A stretch of 40,499 bases of DNA, taken from NCBI GenBank assembly GCA_022360575.1, contig JAKSCO010000205.1, positions 1 to 40,499 of the forward strand, in the 5' to 3' direction. Position 1 is the first letter of the stretch; every line of letters begins with the position of its first letter. The notes beneath the pieces were generated by a model. The model had not been told where the DNA came from. It searched no databases and saw nothing but the letters and a program-made list of their open reading frames with translations. Positions 7,281-16,073 of the stretch are shown here, one piece after another. The translations under genes and the position numbers were made by a program. The stretch is from Bacteroidales bacterium. Lineage in GTDB: Bacteria > Bacteroidota > Bacteroidia > Bacteroidales > UBA12077.

Positions 7281-7322
7281 AATTTTTATTAACAATTCGT
7301 TTTTTACATTATTTATATTAAA

Positions 7323-8774
7323 ATGAGAAGCATTCATTTTTCGGTTGTAATGCATATTGTTGGTTTGTGCCTTATGCTCGAAAGCCTTTTTTTGTTATTA
7401 ACAACATTAATAGCCATTGTTTTTAACGATGGAACAATGTTGACTTTTATAGAGTCGGCAGGAATAAGTTTTTTGTTTGGATTTATTTTGTTTCGAGTAT
7501 GTAAGTTCGACAAACAAAAAACACCAACAATAAAAGATAGTTTTTTGATTGTTACTTTTTCGTGGGTATTTATCTCGTTATTTGGGAGTTTGCCTTATTT
7601 GTTAAGTCGATCGATACCTAATTTTGTTGATGCTTTTTTCGAGACAGTATCTGGATTTACAACAACAGGTTCGTCGATATTAACAGACATTGAGGTATTG
7701 CCTAAAGCAATCCAGTTTTGGCGAGCCGAAACTCATTGGATAGGAGGGATGGGTATAATTGCTTTAGTGGTAGTAATATTGCCTTCGTTAAAAGTTACGG
7801 GGAATCAGTTGTTTTCGGCCGAGGGGGCATTTTTTAGTACCGAAAAAATACATCCTCGATTAATTGATGCAGCACGAAGGCTATGGCTTGTATATATTAT
7901 ATTAACATTATCAGAAACATTACTTTTAATGTTTGCCAAAATGAATTGGTTCGATGCTGTTTGCCATTCGTTTGCCACTGTTGCTACAGGAGGTTTCTCG
8001 ACTAAAAATACGAGTATAATAGATTATTCGCCAACCATACAGTATATTATTACATTTTTTATGTTTTTATCAGGAATGAATTTCGTATTACATTTCATGA
8101 TATTTACAGGTAGATTTAAAAAAGCTTTTCGCGATGAGGAACTTAAATATTATATTGCTATTGTTTTAATTATTACAATTATTCTTTCGTACAATAATTA
8201 TAGTTTTTATAAAGATATCGAAACATCGTTCAGACAATCGATATTTCAAATTGTATCAATAATTACGGCAACAGGTTTTGTTTCGGCTAATTACGAACAA
8301 TGGAGCCAGGTATCGATTGCAATAGTGTTTTTTATTATGTTTATTGGTGCATGTACAGGATCTACCGGAGGAGGAATAAAAATTGCCCGATACACAGTTG
8401 TGCTTAAAAGTATTGGAGCTCAATTTAAACGAACTTTACATCCTAATTGTGTATCTATTGTTAAGTATAATAAAAAGTCGATTAGCGATAAGGTATTAAA
8501 TAATATTTCGTCTTTTGTTGTAATTTATTTTTTAACATTTGTTGTTGGCACATTTATCATGATGGGGATGGGCTTAAATGTTAGTTCGGCAGCAAGTAGT
8601 TCTATAACGACATTAGGAGGTATTGGCCCGGGATTAGGACTTGTAGGTCCGGTTAATAGTTTCGCTTCGATTAATAATGGGGGGAAATTATTTTTATGTT
8701 TTAATATGATTTTAGGTAGGTTAGAAATAATTTCTGTTTTATCATTATTTACAAAATCATTTTATAAAGTATAA
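7323..8774 (+). CDS. trkH: TrkH/KtrB-family potassium uptake membrane subunit
   Basis: This is the pore-forming subunit of a Trk potassium transporter in the inner membrane. All four pore loops with selectivity-filter glycines are visible: TVSGFTTTGSSI, SFATVATGGFSTKN, IITATGFVSANYE and TTLGGIGPGLG. HWIGGMGIIALVVVILP is a family hallmark. The length of 483 residues matches TrkH. The protein ends almost directly after the last membrane span. The partner trkA (NAD-binding RCK subunit) is not adjacent, so it must lie elsewhere if the system is complete. It is probably expressed with the small exported protein just upstream. Confidence 0.95.
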   Translation: MRSIHFSVVMHIVGLCLMLESLFLLLTTLIAIVFNDGTMLTFIESAGISFLFGFILFRVCKFDKQKTPTIKDSFLIVTFSWVFISLFGSLPYLLSRSIPNFVDAFFETVSGFTTTGSSILTDIEVLPKAIQFWRAETHWIGGMGIIALVVVILPSLKVTGNQLFSAEGAFFSTEKIHPRLIDAARRLWLVYIILTLSETLLLMFAKMNWFDAVCHSFATVATGGFSTKNTSIIDYSPTIQYIITFFMFLSGMNFVLHFMIFTGRFKKAFRDEELKYYIAIVLIITIILSYNNYSFYKDIETSFRQSIFQIVSIITATGFVSANYEQWSQVSIAIVFFIMFIGACTGSTGGGIKIARYTVVLKSIGAQFKRTLHPNCVSIVKYNKKSISDKVLNNISSFVVIYFLTFVVGTFIMMGMGLNVSSAASSSITTLGGIGPGLGLVGPVNSFASINNGGKLFLCFNMILGRLEIISVLSLFTKSFYKV

Positions 8775-8783
8775 ACAAGTAAA

Positions 8784-8812
8784 AGCAGCCTATTTATACG
8801 AATAGGCTGTGC
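8784..8812 (-). terminator. terminator of the minus-strand exported protein
   Basis: CAGCCTAT (8786-8793) pairs with ATAGGCTG (8802-8809). On the minus strand the stem is followed by CTTTTACTTG. The stop codon of the minus-strand gene lies in the hairpin. The plus side has no T-run but may still slow transcripts leaving trkH. Confidence 0.6.
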
Positions 8813-9356
8813 CATATAAAGTTACTGTAGGAGCTTCGCCAAAAGCAACTTGATTATTTTTTTTCGTAATCAAAATAATATTAGCATTTACTAATGCAGC
8901 TTTTCGTTTTAAAATTATAGTTGCAGTTCTTTCTAACGATTTCACAGTTGAGTTTCCTCTGTTTCGGCCTTCGGCTTTTGCTTCTATTTTTCCTACCTCA
9001 ACCAAGTCTTTTACATCCTTGGGATTTTTGGTTACTTTAATTTTCCTGAAATCTCCAACTTTGCGTATATGCTGCGCTTTTTCGTTGAAAATTTCAACAC
9101 TTCCTGTTTTGTGTATGACTTTACGAACTAGTCGTTTATCAATTTTAGAAGTTTTATTTTCGCCTCTATTAATATAATATATATCATTTAAGCATATTCG
9201 TTTAATGTCGACAAATATTTTAGTTCCATCGTGTTTGTATATAATATCACTTGTTGTTTCTTCTCTGTTTTTTTCCAAATTTAAATTCTCTGGTTGTGCT
9301 TTCAGATTTACAATACTTAAAGCCAATAAAATAACTATACTAACAACTCGCAACAT
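8790..9356 (-). CDS. exported protein of unknown function
   Basis: The product of 188 residues begins with a clear signal peptide, MLRVVSIVILLALSIVNLKA, with cleavage likely after NLKA. The mature part holds a short beta-rich segment (DIIYKHDGTKIFVDIKRI...YYINRG) of the kind often found in Bacteroidota periplasmic proteins. A basic C-terminal half reads RTATIILKRKAALVNANIIL and GEAPTVTLYGTAYSY. That part has the alternating small-residue pattern of envelope heavy-metal-binding-like folds, but the match is weak. The protein is probably periplasmic. It has its own good promoter (9397-9426) and terminator, so it is a single-gene unit. No function is assigned. Confidence 0.75.
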   Translation of the reverse strand: MLRVVSIVILLALSIVNLKAQPENLNLEKNREETTSDIIYKHDGTKIFVDIKRICLNDIYYINRGENKTSKIDKRLVRKVIHKTGSVEIFNEKAQHIRKVGDFRKIKVTKNPKDVKDLVEVGKIEAKAEGRNRGNSTVKSLERTATIILKRKAALVNANIILITKKNNQVAFGEAPTVTLYGTAYSYK

Positions 9357-9396
9357 AATATTTATTTAATAAGATTTTTAAAATATGGATTCGGCA

Positions 9397-9426
9397 CAAA
9401 AATAAAAGAATCCACCTAAAAAACAA
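9397..9426 (-). promoter_or_regulatory. promoter with both Bacteroidota boxes
   Basis: On the minus strand TTG (9426-9424), a 19-nt spacer and TATTTTTG (9404-9397) give the classical -33/-7 arrangement. It drives the exported protein at 9356. The rest of 9357-9688 holds this promoter, a terminator at its far end and no convincing gene. Confidence 0.8.
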
Positions 9427-9629
9427 TATTGATTTCATCGATTACACAGGCTTTTGTCCTATTAATAATAACGCACATATTGTAAATGCAATAAGAATTG
9501 GGACTAAAAGTATTGTTTTTTTCTAATATTAAATGGATTTCAAGATGAGGGATTTGTAAAAAAGAAACATTTTTGTTTCTCATTTTGATGTTCTTTTGGT
9601 ACAATCCTCAGAATCGGAAATTATATATA

Positions 9630-9686
9630 AAAAGAAGAATCTCTCAGAGAAAATTAGACTTGGTTAAAGATTTGCCCAGAGAGACT
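9630..9686 (-). terminator. probable terminator of the hpt-adk-obg-PAP2 run
   Basis: On the minus strand AGTCTCTC (9686-9679) can pair with GAGAGATT (9645-9638, one G-U) and is followed by CTTCTTTTTAT. The loop is long, about 33 nt, so support is moderate. Confidence 0.4.
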
Positions 9687-9688
9687 AT

Positions 9689-10267
9689 TTATCTTTTTTC
9701 GAAATATTTTGAAAAATTTCTTTGTAGAACCTGATGAAGGGAATACACAAGGTATCCAATAATACTACCTAATATTGCTCCGCATAAGATATCAAACGGA
9801 TAATGTACTCCTAGATAAATTCTACTGTAAGAAACCACTAAAGCCCAAATGAGAATAAACCAAGTAAAGCCTTTTTTATTAAATAGTTTCGATAAGAAAA
9901 CTGCTATAGCAAAAGTATTTGCAGCATGCGACGATACAAATCCATACTGCCCTCCACATTTGTTATGTACCAAATGTACTATGCTTTGTAAACTTGGGTT
10001 ATGACACGGGCGCAAACGCTCAAAAACTTCTTTAAAGGCTTTTACCGAAATCTGATCGGCGAGAGTAACAACTAAGGCTATGCATATTAAGCTTATTAAT
10101 GCTCTCCATCTGAATTTGTATACAATAAAACCAATAATAACAATATAAAGAGGAATCCATGATTTTGTTCCAGATATCCACCACATTATTTCATCCCAAA
10201 CTGGAGAATGAATTCCATTTATAAATTTGAAAATAGTTGTGTCTAGTTGGTTTAAGTATTCAAGCAT
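9689..10267 (-). CDS. PAP2-superfamily membrane phosphatase
   Basis: This is an integral membrane acid phosphatase of the PAP2 type, a family that acts on undecaprenyl diphosphate, lipid A or phosphatidic acid. The three signature motifs are present in order: KEVFERLRP (KxxxxxxRP), FVSSHAAN (the PSGH equivalent with Ser in place of Pro-Ser-Gly) and SRIYLGVHYPFD (SRxxxxxHxxxD). Several hydrophobic spans and 192 residues fit the family. The gene follows obg by 11 bases and is the last of a four-gene minus-strand run. Substrate cannot be decided; undecaprenyl diphosphate recycling is the most usual role for a housekeeping copy. Confidence 0.88.
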   Translation of the reverse strand: MLEYLNQLDTTIFKFINGIHSPVWDEIMWWISGTKSWIPLYIVIIGFIVYKFRWRALISLICIALVVTLADQISVKAFKEVFERLRPCHNPSLQSIVHLVHNKCGGQYGFVSSHAANTFAIAVFLSKLFNKKGFTWFILIWALVVSYSRIYLGVHYPFDILCGAILGSIIGYLVYSLHQVLQRNFSKYFEKR

Positions 10268-10278
10268 TGTTTTTAAGT

Positions 10279-11265
10279 TTATTGTAATTTATCCCAGATT
10301 AAATCTTTTAATCCTTGTATGCCTTTTTGTGCTACCGACGAAATAAAAATATAAGGAATGTCAGGCAAATCTTGTTTCATTTCATCCATTAATTCATCGT
10401 CTAACATATCCGATTTTGTAATTGCTAAAATTCGGTTTTTATCTAATAACTCAGGATTGTATATCTCTAACTCCTTTAACAATGTTTGGTATTCTTTTTT
10501 GATATCATCGCTATCGCACGGAACCATAAATAACAACATAGAGTTTCGCTCAATATGTCTTAAAAATCGCAAACCTAAGCCCTTGCCTGCACTTGCTCCT
10601 TCTATAATTCCTGGAATATCGGCCATTACAAACGAGCTGTTGTTTCGGTACTGAACAATACCCAAATTAGGAACTAAGGTTGTAAACGGATAATTTGCAA
10701 TTTCGGGTTTTGCTGCCGAAACAACTGATAATAATGTCGATTTACCGGCATTAGGGAATCCTACTAAACCAACGTCGGCTAATAATTTAAGCTCAAGAAT
10801 AAACCAGGCTTCCTTGCTTTCTTCGCCAGGTTGTGCATATCGAGGTGTTTGATTTGTTGCCGATTTAAAATGGCAGTTTCCTAAACCTCCACGTCCGCCT
10901 TCAAGTAAAATTATTTCTTGATTGTCTTCGGTAATTTCAGCAATAGTGTTTGTTGTTTCGGCATCTTTAATTACTGTTCCTAACGGAACTTCAACAATAA
11001 CGTCCTCGCCATTGGCTCCTGTACTTTGCGATTGACCTCCAGCCATTCCGCTAGTCGCAAAAATATGCTTTTGATATCTTAAGTGTAATAAAGTCCAAAG
11101 TTGAGCATTCCCTTTTAGTATAATATGACCTCCTCTTCCGCCATCTCCTCCATCGGGTCCCCCCTTGGCTACAAATTTCTCGCGTCGTAAATGAGGCGAA
11201 CCAGCACCTCCTTTCCCCGAGCGAAAAAATATCTTAACATAATCAACAAAATTCGACCCTGCCAT
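10279..11265 (-). CDS. obg: GTPase Obg (CgtA)
   Basis: Obg is an essential GTPase involved in late assembly of the large ribosomal subunit. The glycine-rich Obg fold occupies about residues 1-158 ([33 protein letters not shown]). The G domain follows with GFPNAGKST (G1), the switch segment YPFTT, ADIPG (G3), TKSD (G4) and SSVAQKG (G5). The protein stops at 328 residues right after the G domain, so the C-terminal OCT domain of Firmicutes and some other homologues is missing, which is usual in Bacteroidota. It lies between adk and the PAP2 gene in a tight run. Confidence 0.97.
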   Translation of the reverse strand: MAGSNFVDYVKIFFRSGKGGAGSPHLRREKFVAKGGPDGGDGGRGGHIILKGNAQLWTLLHLRYQKHIFATSGMAGGQSQSTGANGEDVIVEVPLGTVIKDAETTNTIAEITEDNQEIILLEGGRGGLGNCHFKSATNQTPRYAQPGEESKEAWFILELKLLADVGLVGFPNAGKSTLLSVVSAAKPEIANYPFTTLVPNLGIVQYRNNSSFVMADIPGIIEGASAGKGLGLRFLRHIERNSMLLFMVPCDSDDIKKEYQTLLKELEIYNPELLDKNRILAITKSDMLDDELMDEMKQDLPDIPYIFISSVAQKGIQGLKDLIWDKLQ

Positions 11266-11291
11266 TTATATCTTTCTTTTTATTTAATGTA

Positions 11292-11870
11292 TTAATTTAA
11301 ATAAGTATCAATTGTTTTGCAAATACGATCAAACACTTCGCCTATTTCTCCATTTCCATCAATCGATTGATGTTTTCCTTGCTCATTATAAAACTTTGAA
11401 ATTATTGATGTGCGATTTTTGTATATTTTTATTCGTTTAAAAATAATACTTTCGTCTCTGTCATCAGGTCTCCCCGATTCTTTAGATCTTGTAATTAAAC
11501 GATTAACTAAAACATTTTCATCAACATTTAACGAAATCATAAGAGTTACATTGCTATTGTATTTTGCTAATAATTCCGCAAATTTTTCTGCTTGATATTT
11601 TGTCCTTGGGAAACCATCGTAGATAAACCCGTTTGTGTTTTTATGTTTTGCTAATTCTTCTTCGATAATACCTATGGCCATTTCGTCAGTAACATAATTT
11701 CCATCATCAATTAGTTTCTGAGCTTCAATTCCCATTGGAGTTTTTTCTTCTATAGCTTTTCTAAGTATTTCTCCAGTTGAAATGTGTGTTAAACCATATT
11801 TTTCTAAAATTTTCTCTGACTGTGTTCCTTTGCCTGCTCCAGGAGGCCCAAATAATATTATATTTAGCAT
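11292..11870 (-). CDS. adk: adenylate kinase
   Basis: Adenylate kinase interconverts ATP, AMP and ADP in the cytosol. The P-loop GPPGAGKGTQ lies at residues 7-16, followed by the AMP-binding segment HISTGEILRKAI, GFIYDGFPRT and the lid start RLITRSKESGRPDDRDES. The lid is short with no zinc cysteines. The length of 192 residues is that of the short-lid form. It sits 17 bases downstream of hpt and 26 upstream of obg, which implies co-transcription of nucleotide and ribosome-assembly functions. Confidence 0.97.
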   Translation of the reverse strand: MLNIILFGPPGAGKGTQSEKILEKYGLTHISTGEILRKAIEEKTPMGIEAQKLIDDGNYVTDEMAIGIIEEELAKHKNTNGFIYDGFPRTKYQAEKFAELLAKYNSNVTLMISLNVDENVLVNRLITRSKESGRPDDRDESIIFKRIKIYKNRTSIISKFYNEQGKHQSIDGNGEIGEVFDRICKTIDTYLN

Positions 11871-11887
11871 TCCTTATGTACTCAATA

Positions 11888-12424
11888 TTATTTTAAGGTG
11901 TATATATCTGCCAAATTACGACCAATACCATCGTAATCTAACCCGTATCCTACAATAAACTCATTCGGAATTTCTAAACCTACATAATCAACGGTCATAT
12001 CTTTCTTGTATGCTTCAGGCTTAAATAATAAGGATGCTACTTTTACACTTGCAGGAGCAAATGTTTTTAATTGTTCTAAAATTTGTTCTAAAGTTATACC
12101 TGTATCAACAATATCTTCTATAATAATAACATCTCTTCCTTTGATCTCTTCATTAACTCCAATTAATTGTTTTACTTTTCCTGTAGTTGAAGTTCCTTCG
12201 TATGAAGCCAATTTCAAAAATGTTACTTCACAATCAAAATCGATGTGCTTAAATAAATCAGCAGTAAACATAAAAGACCCATTCAAAATACTAATGAATA
12301 ATGGGACATCTTTATCTTTATAATCGTCATTAATTTTTATCGCCATTTTTGCGATTACTTCTTGAATTTTTTCTGCTGGTATTGATACTTTAAATTCTTT
12401 GTCCTTTAGTTTAATCTGATTCAT
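11888..12424 (-). CDS. hpt: hypoxanthine phosphoribosyltransferase
   Basis: Hpt salvages hypoxanthine (and often guanine) by joining it to PRPP. The PRPP-binding motif VIIIEDIVDTGITLEQ lies near residue 95. The earlier FISILNGSFMFTADLFKHID and the later PNEFIVGYGLDYD blocks are characteristic. The length of 178 residues is normal. It heads the minus-strand run hpt-adk-obg-PAP2 and is divergent from purE, so salvage and de novo purine genes share one 178-bp intergenic region. That arrangement may allow joint control, but I see no purine riboswitch there. Confidence 0.96.
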   Translation of the reverse strand: MNQIKLKDKEFKVSIPAEKIQEVIAKMAIKINDDYKDKDVPLFISILNGSFMFTADLFKHIDFDCEVTFLKLASYEGTSTTGKVKQLIGVNEEIKGRDVIIIEDIVDTGITLEQILEQLKTFAPASVKVASLLFKPEAYKKDMTVDYVGLEIPNEFIVGYGLDYDGIGRNLADIYTLK

Positions 12425-12509
12425 CTTTATAAATTTTATCCTTGCTCTATTGCTTGTAAACTAATAGTTTATACTTGTTGAATTTATGTGTAAAACTTAT
12501 TTGAAAAAA

Positions 12510-12541
12510 TTTTGCAAAGCCCCTTTTAATCGGTTTATTTG
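12510..12541 (+). promoter_or_regulatory. probable purE promoter
   Basis: TTTTG (12510-12514), a 19-nt spacer and TTTATTTG (12534-12541) match the -33/-7 arrangement with one mismatch in the -7 box. The leader to the purE start would be about 55 nt. Confidence 0.5.
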
Positions 12542-12602
12542 CTTGTCAAAATTTTTCGTGAAAATACAACATAAATACGTTAATAAAAAACTTTAAAACA
12601 AC

Positions 12603-13109
12603 ATGGAAGCTAAAGTAAGTATTATCATGGGCAGTACATCAGACTTGCCAGTTATGGAAAAGGCTGCTAAAATATTAAATGATTTTAAAATTCCTTTTGA
12701 AATAAATGCTTTGTCGGCACATCGTACACCCGAAGAAGTCGAAAAATTTTCTAAATCAGCTAAAGATAGAGGTCTTGAAGTTATTATTGCAGGAGCAGGA
12801 ATGGCAGCTCATTTGCCAGGTGTTATTGCAGCAATGACTAGTTTGCCTGTTATTGGGGTGCCTATAAATGCGAGTCTCGACGGAATGGATTCGTTACTTG
12901 CGATTGTTCAAATGCCTCCCGGAATACCTGTTGCTACTGTTGGGATAAATGGAGCTCAGAATGCAGGTATACTTGCAGCCCAAATTCTTGCTGCCGGAAA
13001 CGAAGATCTGAAACAAAAATTAATAGAGTATAAAGAAAATTTAAAGTCGAAAATTGTTAAAGCTAACCAAGATTTGGCTCAAATAAAATTTAATTATAAG
13101 ACAAACTAA
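12603..13109 (+). CDS. purE: N5-carboxyaminoimidazole ribonucleotide mutase
   Basis: PurE converts N5-CAIR to CAIR in de novo purine synthesis. The N-terminal SIIMGSTSDLPVMEKA, the central SAHRTPEEV (catalytic His) and AGAGMAAHLPGVIA blocks are diagnostic of the class I enzyme. The length of 168 residues is typical. No purK is adjacent in the window. A strong intrinsic terminator follows, so it is a single-gene unit divergent from hpt. Confidence 0.97.
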   Translation: MEAKVSIIMGSTSDLPVMEKAAKILNDFKIPFEINALSAHRTPEEVEKFSKSAKDRGLEVIIAGAGMAAHLPGVIAAMTSLPVIGVPINASLDGMDSLLAIVQMPPGIPVATVGINGAQNAGILAAQILAAGNEDLKQKLIEYKENLKSKIVKANQDLAQIKFNYKTN

Positions 13110-13133
13110 ATATTTTATCAATTACTTTTTTTG

Positions 13134-13165
13134 AAGAGCATTCATATTTTTGAGTGCTCTTTTTC
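13134..13165 (+). terminator. purE terminator
   Basis: AAGAGCA and TCA arms (13134-13144) pair with TGA and TGCTCT (13151-13160), with a T-run at 13160-13164. This is a clear intrinsic terminator. Confidence 0.85.
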
Positions 13166-13374
13166 AATTTATGACTTTAAGTCACGAAACATCCTCGCAA
13201 AAAAATTCTGTTAATAAACAAAGCTTTAATTATAAACCTCCTGATAAATCGGAAAAAACATAAATTACTATACAATTAAATTAACTGATAATTGTTATTA
13301 TTGTAGATTGCAAAAAAACAGTTTTATTAAGATAAAAAGCCTGTCTGATTTATTAAGACAAAAATTTTAAGCAA

Positions 13375-14781
13375 ATGAATAAAAAAATAACTCTCTTTCT
13401 TATTGCATTAATTTGGATATTTAAAGGATATGGACAAATTAGCTCAAATGCAAATGCATCGGTAGCGACTGAATATTCGGATCAAGATAAAATTTTTGTT
13501 TTCTGTACTAATGATGTTAATGGAGGCAGTTTAATTGCTAACGATTCGACAAGTAATGGGAAATATAATTTCGAATGGTTTAGATTTAACTCGACTACCA
13601 ATAACTTCACTGATGCTATAAGTAATTATTCTATAAATACAGACTCGACACAATCTACTATTACAAACTTGTCGACTGGAGGATATAAGGTAGTATTAAC
13701 TAAACCCGGTTCGACACAAGAATATATTGCTTGGGTATATATAAATAATGAGCTTACACTGAATTTAGAGTTGTACGACCGAAACAGTTGTAATATTGTG
13801 GGGGTTATTGCTAATCCATATTATACAAATTTTAATAGTATTACAACTTCATTAACTTATACTGATATTTCGACATTAGAAACATATAATTTGAGAAATC
13901 ACATTCGTAATTTCAACTGGAGTTCGAACACAGAACCTAGTATTCCAAATTTGAATTCGTCTTTTTTTACAACATCTAACTTGCCTTGGGAGAATACTAC
14001 TTATTCGTTAGTAGCTACAGATATGTTTGGTTGTAGTATTAATGGAAGTATTGAATATACAGCAATACGCCCCAAGGCTGATTTTGCGTGGAAAACAGTT
14101 GACGAAAAAGGTATTATTGAAGAAAAAAGTGGAGATCCAGATTCGGATTTGTCGGAACAAGCACCATTGTCTATACAATTTACAAACGAATCGATAAATG
14201 CAATAAAATATAGATGGGATTTTGGAGATAGTACAAGAAACGATGATCAGGATACTGTCTATACTGATGATATTGATTTAGAACCATTACATACCTATTA
14301 TTATACAAACGATACTGGCAAAACATATACAATGCAGTTGTATTGCGAGAGCCAACATGGATGTAAAGATTCGGTAGATTTTTCGCTAAAAGTTTTACCT
14401 ACGGAGATAGAATTCCCTAATGTATTCACGCCAAATGGTGATACTAAAAATGATTTTTTTAAGTTAACAAAATACCAATCGATACAAACATTTAAAATTA
14501 CAATATTCAACAGAGTTGGTCAGGTAGTGCATGAATACGAAGGGGATGTTCGCGACTGGGAAGGTTGGGATGGAAATGTAAAAAATAGTAATAGAGAATC
14601 GCCTGCCGGAACTTATTTCTTTATTGTGGAAGTAAAAGGTTGGGATAATAAGAAATACAACAACGACAACATAGGTAGTCCTAAAGACGAAGCTTTAACA
14701 GAATCAACGTCGAATACAGATAATGGTTCGAAATCATCTACAAAATTTGGTGTTTTAATGTTATTTAGGAATAAACCTTGA
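13375..14781 (+). CDS. secreted protein with PKD-like region and T9SS type B sorting domain
   Basis: This is a large exported protein: signal peptide MNKKITLFLIALIWIFKGYG, about 200 residues of unassigned beta-rich sequence, then a PKD-like domain (SIQFTNESINAIKYRWDFGDST, with the WDFGD hallmark) around residues 265-345. From about residue 345 comes the gliding-motility-associated/CHU_C type B sorting domain (EFPNVFTPNGDTKNDFF, ITIFNRVGQVVHE, WDGNVKNSNRESPAGTYFF). The family is carried to the cell surface by the type IX secretion system. The usual last strand (FGVLMLFRNKP) is separated from the rest by about 30 residues rich in Asn, Ser and Asp. The N-terminal part has no recognised activity, so an adhesin or surface role is only inferred. 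Confidence 0.88.
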   Translation: MNKKITLFLIALIWIFKGYGQISSNANASVATEYSDQDKIFVFCTNDVNGGSLIANDSTSNGKYNFEWFRFNSTTNNFTDAISNYSINTDSTQSTITNLSTGGYKVVLTKPGSTQEYIAWVYINNELTLNLELYDRNSCNIVGVIANPYYTNFNSITTSLTYTDISTLETYNLRNHIRNFNWSSNTEPSIPNLNSSFFTTSNLPWENTTYSLVATDMFGCSINGSIEYTAIRPKADFAWKTVDEKGIIEEKSGDPDSDLSEQAPLSIQFTNESINAIKYRWDFGDSTRNDDQDTVYTDDIDLEPLHTYYYTNDTGKTYTMQLYCESQHGCKDSVDFSLKVLPTEIEFPNVFTPNGDTKNDFFKLTKYQSIQTFKITIFNRVGQVVHEYEGDVRDWEGWDGNVKNSNRESPAGTYFFIVEVKGWDNKKYNNDNIGSPKDEALTESTSNTDNGSKSSTKFGVLMLFRNKP

Positions 14782-14835
14782 ATTTAGCAGCGAAAATAAT
14801 GGATGCTTAATCTCTCAAAAGAAACTATTCAGGAA

Positions 14836-15618
14836 TTAAAACAAAGGTAAGATATTGCTTTGAGGAGAAATATTGAATGATGGATATTTTACTCTGCTTA
14901 AATATAAACCTTGAGGATATGCCTGATTAAAATATTCTGGCGCTTGTTTATTTTTTAAATACAATTCAAACTCATCAAGAGTTATATTTTCTTTAGCTAC
15001 TTGGATTAAATTATAAACAATTATCCGGATCATACTTTTAAGAAATCTATTGGCGGTAATTGTAAATCGTATTTTATTTTTAGTTTCGTTAATAATTAAA
15101 TCAACTGATTTTATTATACAAATTGTACTTGTATGCCTATCTGGAGTTTTACAAAAAGCTCTAAAATCATTGTATAGCAACAATCGATTAGCAGCCTCTT
15201 TCATCTTAGCGAAATTTAAATTTTGAATATCGTAGTATGAACTAAACTGTGATAAATAAGGATCTTTATAAGTATGAATGAAATAATCGTATGTTCTTTC
15301 TATGGCATTAAACTGAGCATGAAGATTTTGTTCAACTTGAAATATATCGAATACCACTATATCAGCGGGTAATATTTTATTTATTATTGATATAAAATCA
15401 TCCGAGAGTTCTGCTTTTATGTCAACATGAAAGAAATACTGAGATGCATGTACTCCAGAGTCAGTTCTTCCGCATCCTAAAATAGGAGTTCGATATTTTA
15501 AGATATTTTCTAATCTACTTTCTATTATCTCTTGTATGGTATTGCTTGTGTTTTTTTGTCTTTGCCATCCTCTGTAAGCAGTCCCTTTATAAGCTATATG
15601 AAAAAAATATCTTATCAT
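14836..15618 (-). CDS. truA: tRNA pseudouridine(38-40) synthase
   Basis: TruA isomerises uridines 38-40 in the anticodon arm of tRNAs. The catalytic motif GCGRTDSGVHASQ holds the essential Asp near residue 52. The N-terminal AYKGTAYRGWQRQ and the C-terminal RFLKSMIRIIVYNLI blocks agree with the family. The length of 260 residues is usual. It starts 8 bases after a small membrane-protein gene and is probably transcribed with it from the promoter at 15864. Confidence 0.96.
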   Translation of the reverse strand: MIRYFFHIAYKGTAYRGWQRQKNTSNTIQEIIESRLENILKYRTPILGCGRTDSGVHASQYFFHVDIKAELSDDFISIINKILPADIVVFDIFQVEQNLHAQFNAIERTYDYFIHTYKDPYLSQFSSYYDIQNLNFAKMKEAANRLLLYNDFRAFCKTPDRHTSTICIIKSVDLIINETKNKIRFTITANRFLKSMIRIIVYNLIQVAKENITLDEFELYLKNKQAPEYFNQAYPQGLYLSRVKYPSFNISPQSNILPLF

Positions 15619-15626
15619 TTCTATCC

Positions 15627-15815
15627 TTAGAATCTTCTGATGCGTTCTTCTTTGTCATTTCCTTTATTGGCCCACATAAAACAAATAGCTCCTATAATAA
15701 ATAAAATTAAAGCTTCTCTATAACTAACAGGAATAATAAACTTTATTTTCAGAATAAAAATGGCTGTTGATGATAACAACAAAAACAAACCTACTACTCG
15801 TACAAATACTTTCAT
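15627..15815 (-). CDS. small two-span membrane protein
   Basis: This is a 62-residue protein beginning MKVFVRVVGLFLLLSS. It has two predicted membrane segments (roughly residues 4-24 and 33-50) and a charged tail GNDKEERIRRF. The frame is open from a GTG at 15857, but that codon overlaps the -7 box at 15857-15864, so the ATG at 15815 is chosen. It sits directly upstream of truA, and its role is unknown. The regular hydrophobic pattern and the shared promoter support it as a real gene. Confidence 0.6.
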   Translation of the reverse strand: MKVFVRVVGLFLLLSSTAIFILKIKFIIPVSYREALILFIIGAICFMWANKGNDKEERIRRF

Positions 15816-15856
15816 ACTTATATTATATATGGTTTTGAAAATTATTAAATTCGACA

Positions 15857-15864
15857 CAAAAATA
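15857..15864 (-). promoter_or_regulatory. -7 box for the small membrane protein and truA
   Basis: TATTTTTG on the minus strand, followed by TGTCG, fits TAnnTTTG. It decides the start of the downstream gene. No TTG is found at the -33 position. Confidence 0.6.
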
Positions 15865-16073
15865 CACCTTTTTTATTCGTAAGAATAATTTTAAATTTGA
15901 GGCTTAGTCTGAATAAATTTTACATTCTATATCGGAAAGAATAAACCTTTTTGATTTAGTTCAATCCATAAAACTTATAAAATATAATGAACAAGACCTG
16001 TTTGAAATAATCAAGAATATACAACAAACACATATATTTCTGTTTTTTTAGACAAGTCACAAACTTAAACTAG

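Noticed and set aside
9416..9604. 62-codon open frame on the minus strand
   Set aside because: It has no family features and lies between a promoter and a terminator that already explain the region. Composition looks non-coding.
12425..12602. Purine riboswitch between hpt and purE
   Set aside because: No aptamer-like three-way junction or conserved core could be found; only a probable purE promoter is visible.
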